Positions 1 through 9,454 of a DNA stretch of 64,000 nucleotides are shown piece by piece (position 1 is the stretch's first letter; each line of letters begins with the position of its first letter). The DNA is from Apis mellifera (lineage: Eukaryota; Arthropoda; Insecta; Hymenoptera; Apidae), in assembly GCF_003254395.2 (NCBI RefSeq), contig NC_037648.1, positions 1,529,868 to 1,593,867 of the forward strand, written 5' to 3'. The notes under the pieces were generated by a model. It had not been told where the DNA came from. It made no database searches and saw only the letters and a list, made by a program, of their open reading frames with translations. A program made the position numbers and the translations under genes.

Positions 1-119
1 CAATGACAAATAACGCGTCCCCTCTCGTTTCCTTTCGTTTCCTCGATTTTCTTCTCTTTTCCCTTTGCTCTCGGAGAATTTCTTTTCTCCCCTCGCGCGA
101 CGAAACGAACAGTACTTAC

Positions 120-212
120 TGCGGAAGGTGTCCTGACTGACAGCGGCCTCCTGGGAGACCAAGTATTGTCTCGCCTTCTTCCCGCTGTAGTCCCGTATCT
201 CCTGGTTCGCGG
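120..212 (-). CDS. sowah: SOWAH-family ankyrin protein, internal coding exon (third ankyrin unit)
   Basis: The exon encodes the ankyrin helix and loop that follows the 1174-1246 exon. Read on the minus strand it gives (A)ANQEIRDYSGKKARQYL and then an acidic/polar tail ending TFR. The IRDYSGKKA-QYL motif is the hallmark I associate with the SOWAH (sosondowah ankyrin repeat domain) family. Boundaries are a TTCACAG acceptor at 213-215 and a GTAAGT donor at 114-119. The 93 bases are 2 + 30 codons + 1, so the first codon is completed by the last G of the 1174-1246 exon, and the next exon lies beyond the left edge. The family consists of intracellular ankyrin-repeat proteins with no established enzymatic activity; they are presumed protein-binding scaffolds. 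Seen: open frame, splice sites, matching phase. Inferred: gene identity, by motif recall without a search. Confidence 0.88.
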
Positions 213-1173
213 CTGTGAATAAATAAATAATAATAAAGTGAAAAATGATAGAGACGCCTCGTCGGCTCTGCTTTGAGAAAGTCTTTTTCAAGAAAGTTTT
301 TATCGAGTAGATAATTTTGGATTAATCTTTGCAAAGGTTGATCGACAATTAACACTAGATTTTTTTTCTTTTTACTAGATAATATCAATCTTTTTGATTG
401 GTACAATTCTTTGTAAATTATTCATATAAAAATCTACGGATTATTCATATTTGTTGGATTTAATGGAAATATTAGTTAGTATTCTTAATTCTTAAGTTGA
501 TGGAAAGAGAGAATTCTTTTGTACAATGATCTAAGTATCGATGGTTAATCTAGAAACAATTATAAAACACAATGTCTTCTTCAATATTCATTCATCTTTT
601 ATTTCCACTTTCGATTTCAATATCTGAAATAATTCTTTTTCTTTTAAAGGTTATGCATCGTGATAATTTTCATTCCCAATCGTTTATTGTCAAATTCTTT
701 CCATAATTCGTTTATATCAGAATCCATCGATCCAGATTGGTCTTTATTTTTATTCTTTTTATTATCTTTCTTTCTTATCGATTCCACTTTCGAACACAAC
801 TTTTGGTTCGATTTATTGTTAAATAGTTATTTGTTTTTTCTTAATCATTGTTATTTCATTTCTAGTTATAATTGATCTGTATAAATTAATCTGTATAAAT
901 TTGACTCGTCAAATTGACAGGATTTTAAAAATAGGTATACAAATTATCTAAAAAATATAAGAAAATGTAAGTGTTTCAGAGAAAACGAATATACATTTGC
1001 AGTTTAGAATTTTTGAGCGTCAATTTGACGGGTAAATCTAGTGTTAAATAAGGAACAGTGGATGTGAAATATATATATATATTTTTTCAAAAATATATGA
1101 CACTTTTTACTTGGAGTCTTATAAATGGAAAAACGATTTGACGATCCTTTTTCACTCAATTTGTTTCACTCAC
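213..1173 (-). other. Intron of the SOWAH-family gene
   Basis: This is AT-rich sequence between the exons at 120-212 and 1174-1246. It runs from GTGAGT (plus 1168-1173) to the CAG acceptor (213-215). I see no repeat array and no credible internal exon. The 71-codon reading frame near 660-875 is T-rich, hydrophobic, unlike any family I know, and probably spurious. Confidence 0.8.
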
Positions 1174-1246
1174 CGTACACTTGGACCAACAAGTTGAAGA
1201 TATTCTCATGATCGAACTGCATCGCGATATGTAACGGCGTGTACCC
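1174..1246 (-). CDS. sowah: SOWAH-family ankyrin protein, internal coding exon (second ankyrin repeat)
   Basis: The exon reads GYTPLHIAMQFDHENIFNLL followed by VQVYG. This is a textbook ankyrin repeat: TPLHIA starts helix 1 and NIFNLLVQ forms helix 2. It is bounded by a TTTTCCAG acceptor (1247-1249) and a GTGAGT donor (1168-1173). The length is 73 bases, 24 codons plus one G, which splices in phase to the exon at 120-212 and starts at phase 0 as required by the exon at 9353-9451. The upstream intron is about 8 kb and full of tandem repeats, unless the microexon at 9233-9238 is used. The identification rests on the ankyrin consensus and on the SOWAH-like order TALHWAAKHG, GYTPLHIA, IRDYSGKKA. 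Confidence 0.92.
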
Positions 1247-1749
1247 CTGGAAAATTGGAATAACGGGGATTAAACGAGCCCAGCAAAGATTTTCCGTAAG
1301 ATTTTTCTTCTTTCTTTTCTTTTCCGTAAACGTACGGATCCACGTAACGAGGATCGAATCCTTGAATAAACAGCTCCGCGGGAAAAAAAATGAATCCGTT
1401 CCGTAATCGATGGCTTATCGCCTTCCCGTTCCCTCTGGGATGAAGGAAAGAGCGAAGACGTTGGTGGAAGAAGGAAGGGAGAGGAAAGGAAAATGGAAAA
1501 TCCGACGGTGAAGGGAATACAATGAGGAATTAATGACATCTTATTATGAATATCACTCGGCAGCGTGCGAATCCCCCAACAATATTATCTTGCTCGGCTT
1601 TCCCGTGCACGAGATTGAAACGACTCGCGTGGATAGATTGGCGCACGCATGAATTATCTCTCGAGATCCCTCCCTCCTGATTCTCAGCAAATTCGCTTAT
1701 TATACAATTATTATACATCTTTTCTTAAGCGTGGAATTTATTTATTTAT

Positions 1750-2620
1750 TTTTTTTAATTTAAAAATAGTAAAGAAAAAAGTGGAATATTTTATTTTTCT
1801 GCTTGGAAAGTTTTGTATAGGTGATTCTAGGGGAAACTTTAGAATGAAGCAAGTAATTATTAAGAACGAAGGAATAACTAATCGATGAATCAAGTAATCT
1901 CGAGAAAGTGTAAAACTGTGTTGTAAGAAGACTTTTTTTCTCTAGGAGAATAATCAAGATTCTAGGGGAAACTAGGATGGAGAAGTAATTAATACTAATT
2001 AATTAAAGTAATTAATATTAAAATAACAAAGGATGAATATAATTAAACGATGAATCGAATAATCTCGAGAAAATGTAAAATTGTTTTATAAGACTTTTTT
2101 TTCTAGAAAATGTGAATAATCAAGATTCTAGGGGAAACTAGGACGAAGCAAGTAATTAATCCTTATATTAATAATCAAAGAATAAATGTAACTAATCAAT
2201 GAATCAAATAATCTCGAGAAAATGTAAAACTGTGTTGTAAGAAGACTTTTTTTCTCTAGAAGAATAATCAAGATTCTAGGGGAAACTAGGATGGAGAAGT
2301 AATTAATATTAATAATCAAAGGATGAATATAATTAAACGATGAATCGAATAATCTCGAGAAAATGTAAAATTATATTATAAGACTTTTTTTCTAGAAAAT
2401 GTGAATAATCAAAATTCTAGGGAAAACTAGGACGAAGCAAGTAATTAATCCTTATATTAATAATCAAGGAATGAGTGTAACTAATCAAATAATTTCGAGA
2501 AAATGTAAAACTGTATTATAAGACTTCTTTTCTAAAAGATATGAACAATCAAGATTCTAGGAGAAACTAGGAATTAATCCTTGTATCAGTAACCGAGAAA
2601 CGAATAAGTAACTAGGATGA
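1750..2620. repeat. Degenerate tandem array, unit about 140-165 bp, with one outlier copy at 3375-3425
   Basis: The anchor AATCAAGATTCTAGGGGAAA recurs at about 1952, 2118, 2266, 2407 and 2547, with a decayed copy near 1822. Each copy is followed by AAGTAATTAAT stretches and by AATCTCGAGAAAATGTAAAA. An isolated copy of the same anchor lies at 3389, about 800 bp from the array. The array is intronic to the SOWAH-family gene and encodes nothing. Confidence 0.9.
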
Positions 2621-2639
2621 ATTAAATTTCTCCTTTCCT

Positions 2640-5120
2640 TGTAATTAAATCCTCGTAGAACCTTAATCTATCTCAATACGATCTATCCAGATGAAATGAA
2701 GATAAGAAAAAAAAAAAAAAAGAGATAAGAATCGCATCGCTCACATTTACACTCTTAACAACGCAGGAACATCTTTTTTTCGCGCCTCCTTTTGTGTCAT
2801 TGAACATTGAACGCGACATTGAAGAGGAGAAAAAAAAAAAGAAAAAAGAAGAAAGAAGAAAGAGTGGACTGGCCGTGAAATGGCGCGGAATCGATGTTAC
2901 GCGAAATCGCGGTGGAGAGGCCGTTATCTGGCAATTAGTATCTGGTAGAGGACGGCATGTGAGAGAGAAAAAGAGAGAGAGAGGATCGCTTTTCCTGCGG
3001 CTGCCAACCATTTTCGATCGTCCCGTTCGGTTTCACTCAAAGAGATATCAACAATACGCGATCGATGCATCGAGTAACGCGATAATAAATTAATAATTCA
3101 GCAGCCTCTTAAGATTTCGATCTTTTGAATAATTTAACAACGTGGCCCAGAAATATGACGATAAGAAGCGCTGAGGAAAACTATAAGGAATGATTACGAA
3201 AGCCTCGAGGTTAAGGTTTCTGATTTATCCGAGCATTTCTTGGAAAATCAAAAAATTTTTTCATTTATATAGCAAGAAAAGGTTTTCAACGAATTTGACG
3301 AATTTAATTAGCGCCGGACACTATTGCTATTTCATTACTATTTCTTCGATCGTTCATTCTTACTTTTTTTTTTAAAAAGATACGAATAATCAAGATTCTA
3401 GGGGAAACTAGGACGAAGCAGATAACTTTTATACGAAAATTCCAATTTATTATTCGCCGCGCGTCAATCGTGGTGGCCTTGAAATAACGTATGCAAACTC
3501 GGCAGCGCACGAGAAAGCGAGCACGTAGCCGTCCACGATGCCCGGCCTCGATAAGTGCGACAAATTGCGCGTAATTGTGTGCGTGCATCGGTCATTATCC
3601 GATCCCCGCCCGCCGATCGATCCTTTTCATCCACGCTCCTCATCCAGATAATTCCTTAAAATAAAATTCAAACTGCCGCCCGTCGTCTCGTCCAATCTCT
3701 GGACAGATTTACAGAGGACGGATTTTAATACCATTCGTCCCCCCCTTTGGTTAAAACGGTTAAAGCAAATTGTTGAAAATGTTCGCTCCATGTAAATGAC
3801 TGGACACGACTGGTTTCCCGATCGAAAAAAAAGAAGAGCCTTTAAGAGCCTACATAATAATATTCGACAAATCTGTCTTATATTTTTTCCACAATATTTC
3901 TATAATAAATCTTTTATAATTTTTTTCAGATTCAGACAAAAATTATCTTTTCCTCTCCATCAATAATGTTACTCCTTCGATAAAACGGTGGTGACAAATG
4001 TTATGAAAACCGCGGTATCATAGGCGGTGCGCCGTTATCGAAACGAGGTGCGCCCTGAAAGGAGGGAAAAAGAGAAAGAAGGGTTCTCTCGAAGCTCGAA
4101 AGAGAGGGACAGAGAGAGGGTTGGTTTCGTTCGAAAGGGTGGCTCTAATTTATCTCGCTTTAAAGTCCCCCCCGTAGTGGCACGCGTAGAAGGGGAGGGA
4201 GAGGGGGATAGGAATAGGGAAATGGGGTTGCTCTTTGCCGGAGAGTCACCCTTTCTCGACTCCAATAGCGCGCGACACGTGTGCCCTCGCGACAAGTGGC
4301 GCGACACACGCACGCTCTCCCTCTCTCTCTCTCTCTTTCCTTCCTTCCTTCTTTTCCATATTTCGTCCTTCCACTCTCTCATCCCCTCCCCCCCTTTATA
4401 CTTTCGACGATATTTTAAAGTAGCATTGTAGCCCCGACACGACGAGAGAGGAGTCACGAGGAGAGACAATATCGCGCAGTCACCACCCCCTTCTTCTTTC
4501 TCACCACCCCACCTTCTTCTTCTTCTTTTTTCTACTCCTCTGACCCGCTCTCTCTCTCGTCTCGTCTCGTCTCGTCTCTCCTTTCCTGGGAGCGGGATTT
4601 TTTTACCCCCCTCTTCCTCTTCCTCTCGGGAGTTTTGGCGAGAGAGGGAGGGAGGGAGGGGGTGGAGAGAGTTTGGGAAACGGGACAGCTGCCGGCCACC
4701 AATATCGCACACGCGTATATCACCCGTTGAGGATTTTCCATTTTAATATTTTTCCTACATTCGAGCCGCCTTTACGACGAGTTTAAATCATAACGGGGAG
4801 GGGGAAGAGGCGCCCCGCGAGGCCGAGGTTCTCCGACATTTTGTATGTTTCGACAGCCCTTGGATATTGGCTCTTATAAGAATGTGGATTCTATTCTTTT
4901 TTTTTTTTGTGAGAGAGATATATGTTGCTTCCACTGGTATTCGTGATTTTTTTTTTTTTTTTTGAGAAGCGATTCAGTCACGAATGATTCGATAAGTATT
5001 TTTATTATAGGGTGAGAATGATTTGTATTTGTAAATTTTCTTTCTTCTTCTTCTTTGTTTGATAAATAATATTAGTTGTTTTATAAACTTTTGTCTTTGG
5101 TTCATTAATTAATTATTGTG
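2640..5120. other. Intronic low-complexity and CpG-rich sequence, no gene seen
   Basis: It contains poly-A/purine runs (about 2705-2725 and 2825-2870) and a GA/CT-rich, CpG-containing block at 4030-4740. That block has (TC)n at 4317-4337, CGTCT pentamers near 4558-4580 and polypurine patches. The long minus-strand open frame across 4035-4712 is an Arg/Glu/Ser-rich product of the simple sequence and is not called a gene. A poly-T run at about 4941-4962 closes the block. Confidence 0.7.
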
Positions 5121-5139
5121 AAAAAAGGATATTAGGTCG

Positions 5140-6695
5140 CGATTGAATGCGTTTGAGATGGATCATTTTCAACGATAATAAAATCAAAAACAGTTTGCTT
5201 CAGGTTCCTTTGAATCTTGCTTACACAGTAATAAATGTACAAATGTCAAAAATAAAGAGTATTATATATTGGTCCAATTTTTGAATTAAATTAAACGTAT
5301 ATATAATAGATCACCCGGTATACTTTTCACGAGAATAAACGAAGAATATATTCAAGAAACATTCTGCTTCGGATTAAAAACTCTAGTTACACAATAATAA
5401 ATGTATAAGCGTCGAATAAACGCAGAATACTATATTCTTTCCAATTAAATTAAATGTGATTGAAATGAATCACCTGGTATACTTTCCAGTATATTACGAT
5501 AGTCAATGTGAAAATATCAAGTAAACTGAGAATACTATATTGTTCTAACTAGTTTCTGAATTAAATTCTGAATTAAAGGCGATTGAAATGAGTCACCCGG
5601 TATAATTTCCACAAAAATAAACGAAAAATATATCAAAAACATCCTGCTTTCAATTCTAAATCTTAGTTATACAATAATAAACGTACAAGTATCGAATAAA
5701 CGAAGAATATAATATCGTTTGAAATGGATCACCCAGTATACTCTAATTATACTGCATTCGTTTGAAATGAATCACCCAGTACAATTATTCTTAATAATAA
5801 ACGTATCGAATAAACGAATAAAAGAATACTATACTCCTCCAAATGGGCCACCCAGTATATTTTCCATTCTAGTTATACTGCATTCGTTTGAAATGGATCA
5901 TCCAATATAATTATTCGCAATAATAAACGTACAAGTATCGAATAAACAAAGATTTATATACTTTTTTCAGCTTCTAAATTAAATTAACTGCGATTGAAAT
6001 GGGTTACCCAGTATATTTTTCATCCTAATTACGCATTCGTGAAATGAATCACCCAATATAATTATTCGTAATAATAAACGTATAAGTATCGAATAAACGA
6101 AGAATACTGTAACGTTTGAAATGGATCACCCAATATATTTTCCATTCTAATTATATTGCATTCATTTGAAATGAATTGAAATATAATTATTCGCAATAAT
6201 AAACGTATAAATATTGAATAAACAAAGATTTCTATACTTATTTCAGCTTCTAAATTAAATTAACTGCGATTGAAATGGGTCATCCAGTATATTTTCCACC
6301 CTAATTACGCTGCATTCGTTTGAAATCACCCAATATAATTATATTCTTAATAATAAACGTACAACTATCGAATAAATGAAGAATACTATATCGTTTGAAA
6401 TGGATCACCCGGTATACTTTTCATCCTAATTACACTGCATTCATTTGAAATCACCCAGTATAATTATTCTTAATAATAAACGAAGAATACTATACTCCTC
6501 TTAATAATAAATGAAAAATACTATACTTCTCCAAATGGATCACCCGGTATACTTTCCTAATTACCCTAATTCGTTTGAAATCACTCAATATAATTATTCT
6601 TAATAACAAACGTAATAAATATGAAACAAACTGCACTGCTCCAGTGTTCTGAATCAAATTGAACGGGATGGAAATGGATCACCCGGTATACCGGC
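5140..6695. repeat. Degenerate tandem array built on ATCACCCRGTATA and AATAATAAACGTA modules
   Basis: At least fifteen copies of a GAAATGGATCACCCRGTATA-like module alternate with AATAATAAACGTACAAGTAT and CGAATAAACGAAGAATACTA modules. Examples are near 5313, 5589, 5726, 5770, 5846, 6046, 6124, 6326, 6403, 6449, 6539 and 6679. Unit spacing is irregular, 45-150 bp. The last copy (about 6675-6690) runs directly into a GC-rich block through the perfect palindrome CGGTATACCG. Confidence 0.9.
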
Positions 6696-6857
6696 GAGGG
6701 ATACCGCCGGTGTCTCGAGGGTCCGGCTGTGGGATCGGCATTGTCGTTGGATGTCGTACGCCCGGCAAGGATGCAGGCGCCACACGGGCGGCTTACGGGG
6801 CCCCCGTGGGGAACGGGGCACCGTTTTTTGCGGGGATTAAATGCGAGCCGATGCCGC

Positions 6858-6908
6858 GATAAGCCGTAGAAAACTACGCTGGAAGCGGTACCGGTGACAG
6901 ATTACGCT
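6858..6908. repeat. Dispersed motif copy A (GATAAGCCG...GTGACAGATTACGC) with hairpin
   Basis: It starts GATAAGCCGTAGAAAACTAC and ends GTGACAGATTACGC. The internal CGTAG-AAAA-CTACG can form a 5-bp stem with a four-base loop. The copy at 7613-7664 keeps both ends and the ACTACG core. Function unknown; it could be a transcription factor cluster, a fragment of an old repeat, or a conserved RNA hairpin. Confidence 0.7.
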
Positions 6909-7612
6909 CGTGACTACGGATCGGCCACGTACACGGCGACATCTTGCGTTCGACATCTTGGACCGATTTCATACGATTTGTCTATCTTACTCGAACCAAT
7001 AATAATTCCATAAATCGTCTTGAGAAACGCTTGAGAAACGCGTTTTGGAATGCAACTCCTTCCTTTTCTTTCTCTTTTCTTTAACGATCGGAGGAGGTTA
7101 GGTAGCATGACTTTTCTTGTACGAGAAATAACACGAGGAAACGAAACAAAATCTTTTGAATTAAACTTTTTAAAATTTTCTAAAACCGAAGAAAACTTTG
7201 TTTTGCATTAAATAAATCGATATATATATATATACCTGAAATTATCTTTCCCCAACTTTCGAATTAAACTTTTGATTTTAATTAAATTCTTAACAATCTC
7301 GAAAAATCTCCCTTCTCGAATTCGCGACGAACGAGCAGTTGCACTTGTGGCTCGATCTTCCAAAAATGAAAAAGAAAAGGAGAAAAAAAAAAAACTCGGT
7401 TTTGTTGCCGCGTAAAAAACAGACGCAATCCTCCGGATTCGAAACGGTTGGGATAAGGCAAGGATCGGATATTACACGGGTTGAAATTACGCGGGGCGAA
7501 AGGAAGGAGCGGCGCGAAGGAAGGTGCCGCAGTTTTTCCTCCTCTTTTTTTTTTCATTTGGCGGGGAAGCGTTAAAGCGGTCGAGGGGCGGGGGGGAGAG
7601 GGAGGGGGGAGG

Positions 7613-7664
7613 GATAAGCCGCAGAAAACTACGGCGAGAGTGGTGGCTGTGACAGATTACGCCG
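7613..7664. repeat. Dispersed motif copy B (GATAAGCCG...GTGACAGATTACGC)
   Basis: It matches the motif at 6858-6908: GATAAGCCGCAGAAAACTAC at the start and GTGACAGATTACGC at the end, with a diverged middle. The order and spacing of the two conserved blocks are kept within one or two bases. Confidence 0.7.
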
Positions 7665-7920
7665 TGCCGCAGCGATTCACCGTCTGCCGGATAAAAGGAG
7701 GGGGGGGGGGAAGGGAGGGAAAAAAGAGAGGTGGCCGGATAGAGAGGATCCATTCCGGAGTGGATTAGCCCCGGGGCCGACCGTTGTTGGTACCTAACAC
7801 GTATACACGCGTATTTATTAAATCGAGCACTAATCCCCGAAAACAGAGAGTCTGGCGTATTTCGGTGGACATGGGAGACGTTTTAAAAGAATCGAACGAC
7901 GATTTCTTTTTTCACACGAA

Positions 7921-8154
7921 CGTATATATATATATATATTCTTCTTTTTCTTTCTTTAACATTTCTCTATTTATTTTAATTACACATTGATCTTAACTGT
8001 TCCAAATAATCTAATAAATAACCTACAATCGTATCTTCTTTTCCTTTGTTTCAATATTTCTTCCCATTTCTCTCCAACTTGTCGACAATCTTACTACTAC
8101 TTACTTCAAGTAATATTTATTATTCCTAAAAATTTTTTCCTCTTTTTCTCCTCC

Positions 8155-8194
<40 letters not shown>

Positions 8195-8407
8195 TTCTTT
8201 TTCTTTCTTTAACATTTCTCTATTTATTTTAATTACACATTGATCTTAACTGTTCCAAATAATCTAATAAATAACCTACAATCGTATCTTCTTTTCCTTT
8301 GTTTCAATATTTCTTCCCATTTCTCTCCAACTTGTCGACAATCTTACTACTACTTACTTCAAGTAATATTTATTATTCCTAAAAATTTTTTCCTCTTTTT
8401 CTCCTCC

Positions 8408-8449
<42 letters not shown>

Positions 8450-8660
8450 TTCTTTTTCTTTCTTTAACATTTCTCTATTTATTTTAATTACACATTGATC
8501 TTAACTGTTCCAAATAATCTAATAAATAACCTACAATCGTATCTTCTTTTCCTTTGTTTCAATATTTCTTCCCATTTCTCTCCAACTTGTCGACAATCCT
8601 TACTTCAAGTAATATTTATTATTCCTAAAAATTTTTTCCTCTTTTTCTCCTCCTCTCAAT
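7921..8660. repeat. Three-copy tandem repeat, unit about 254 bp, punctuated by (TA)n
   Basis: CTTCTTTTTCTTTCTTTAAC occurs at 7941, 8194 and 8449, giving periods of 253 and 255. Between the anchors the copies are nearly identical. The junctions are (TA)n tracts at about 7924-7938, 8159-8192 and 8412-8447, and tract length accounts for the period difference. Copy 3 lacks about ten bases in the CTTACTACTACTTACTT segment. The near identity implies recent duplication. Confidence 0.95.
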
Positions 8661-8689
8661 TCGTTCCAATTATTCAACGTTAGAAGCGC

Positions 8690-9020
8690 TCGATCCTATC
8701 GTCCCATTTCCCCCCACCACTCGTCAATGCCCAACCGAGGAGGAGTGGGGGAACGTGGTGTGCTGCGGTAGTTCAACGAGCGTTTGTCGCGAGCCGCTAA
8801 CGAGCAACCTCTCCCTCTCCGCCTCGCCCCCGCTCCTCCTACTCTTTTCTATCCAACCGTCTTCCCACCGCGAAGAGGGCGCTCCAGCTTATATAAGTCT
8901 TATAAAGAGCAAAGCGGCGGACCACACACATCCGATCCTATCTCGCGAGTGGCCGCCTCTCTCGGTGCGTTGCGCCATTCCCTCCCGAATGCGACCCGCA
9001 CGAATCTATCTCTCTCTCTC
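8690..9020 (+). promoter_or_regulatory. GC-rich block with paired TATA-like motifs (possible promoter or enhancer)
   Basis: TATATAAG at 8890-8897 is followed at once by TATAAAG at 8901-8907 on the plus strand, inside an otherwise C/G-rich block next to the ankyrin exons. No start site, open frame or splice donor downstream confirms a promoter. A (TC)n tract follows at about 9007-9025. Confidence 0.2.
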
Positions 9021-9232
9021 TCTCCCGATCGAACTTTCAGAGATAGATAGATATCAGCGATTTATTCATTTACTCTTCCTTTTTATCGATATCTCCTCTT
9101 CTCTCTCTCTTTTTTCTTTACTCGTATTTAGAGTAATGTTTAATCAGAAGGAGTGTACTCGATTGGGAAGGATCTGATCCTTGCTACGTGTTTCGATGCA
9201 AATTGTTTATATCTTTATTAGGTTATACTTAC

Positions 9233-9238
9233 CCCGTT
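9233..9238 (-). CDS. sowah: Probable 6-nt microexon (Asn-Gly) of the SOWAH-family gene
   Basis: On the minus strand the six bases AACGGG sit between a strong acceptor (CTGCCTTCTTCAG, plus 9239-9251) and a perfect GTAAGT donor (9227-9232). They lie only 114 bases downstream of the 9353-9451 exon. Six bases keep the phase, so inclusion adds Asn-Gly between Ser (TCG) and Gly (GGG). The joined protein then reads VNETSNGGYTPLH. With the insert there are five residues between VN and GYTPLH, the usual ankyrin hairpin length (as in VNARDKDGYTPLH); without it there are only three. Seen: both splice signals and the phase. Inferred: that it is spliced in, constitutively or by tissue. No transcript evidence is available here. 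Confidence 0.62.
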
Positions 9239-9352
9239 CTGAAGAAGGCAGATTGGCACGTACAGGACACGGTAGCCGATGGAAGAAAATGTTTAATTTA
9301 ATTTGTAAGAAGAGAGTAAGTGGAAAATAAAGGAATATTTTCGTTCGCTTAC

Positions 9353-9451
9353 CGAAGTTTCATTGACGCTCTTGATGTAATCCTTGTAGGTGCCGGCGAT
9401 CAGCTTGACGATATTCTCGTCGCCGTGCTTGGCCGCCCAGTGCAACGCCGT
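9353..9451 (-). CDS. sowah: SOWAH-family ankyrin protein, internal coding exon (first ankyrin repeat)
   Basis: The minus-strand frame reads TALHWAAKHGDENIVKLIAG, then TYKDYIKSVNETS. TALHWAAKHG with E/D-NIVKLIAG is the core repeat of the SOWAH family. Boundaries are a GTGTTGCAG acceptor (9452-9454) and a GTAAGC donor (9347-9352). The 99 bases are exactly 33 codons, phase 0 to phase 0. The preceding exon should end in a sequence like DF-x-x-GY/F just before TALHW. I did not find it on the minus strand between here and the right edge, so it is either outside the window or not recognisable by eye. The transcript runs right to left through 9233-9238, 1174-1246 and 120-212. Confidence 0.92.
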
Positions 9452-9454
9452 CTG

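Larger units (their letters stand above)
6690..7900. other. CpG-rich intronic block, no gene seen
   Basis: A sharp change from AT-rich array to GC-rich sequence occurs at 6690. The block carries two copies of a short conserved motif (see 6858-6908 and 7613-7664), poly-G/purine runs around 7585-7615 and 7697-7735, and an AT-rich gap at 7110-7310. Overlapping frames on both strands are low-complexity or Arg-rich and match nothing I know. Confidence 0.65.

Noticed and set aside
4035..4712. 225-codon minus-strand open frame
   Set aside because: Arg/Glu/Ser low-complexity product of polypurine DNA, with equally open frames on the other strand and no splice sites.
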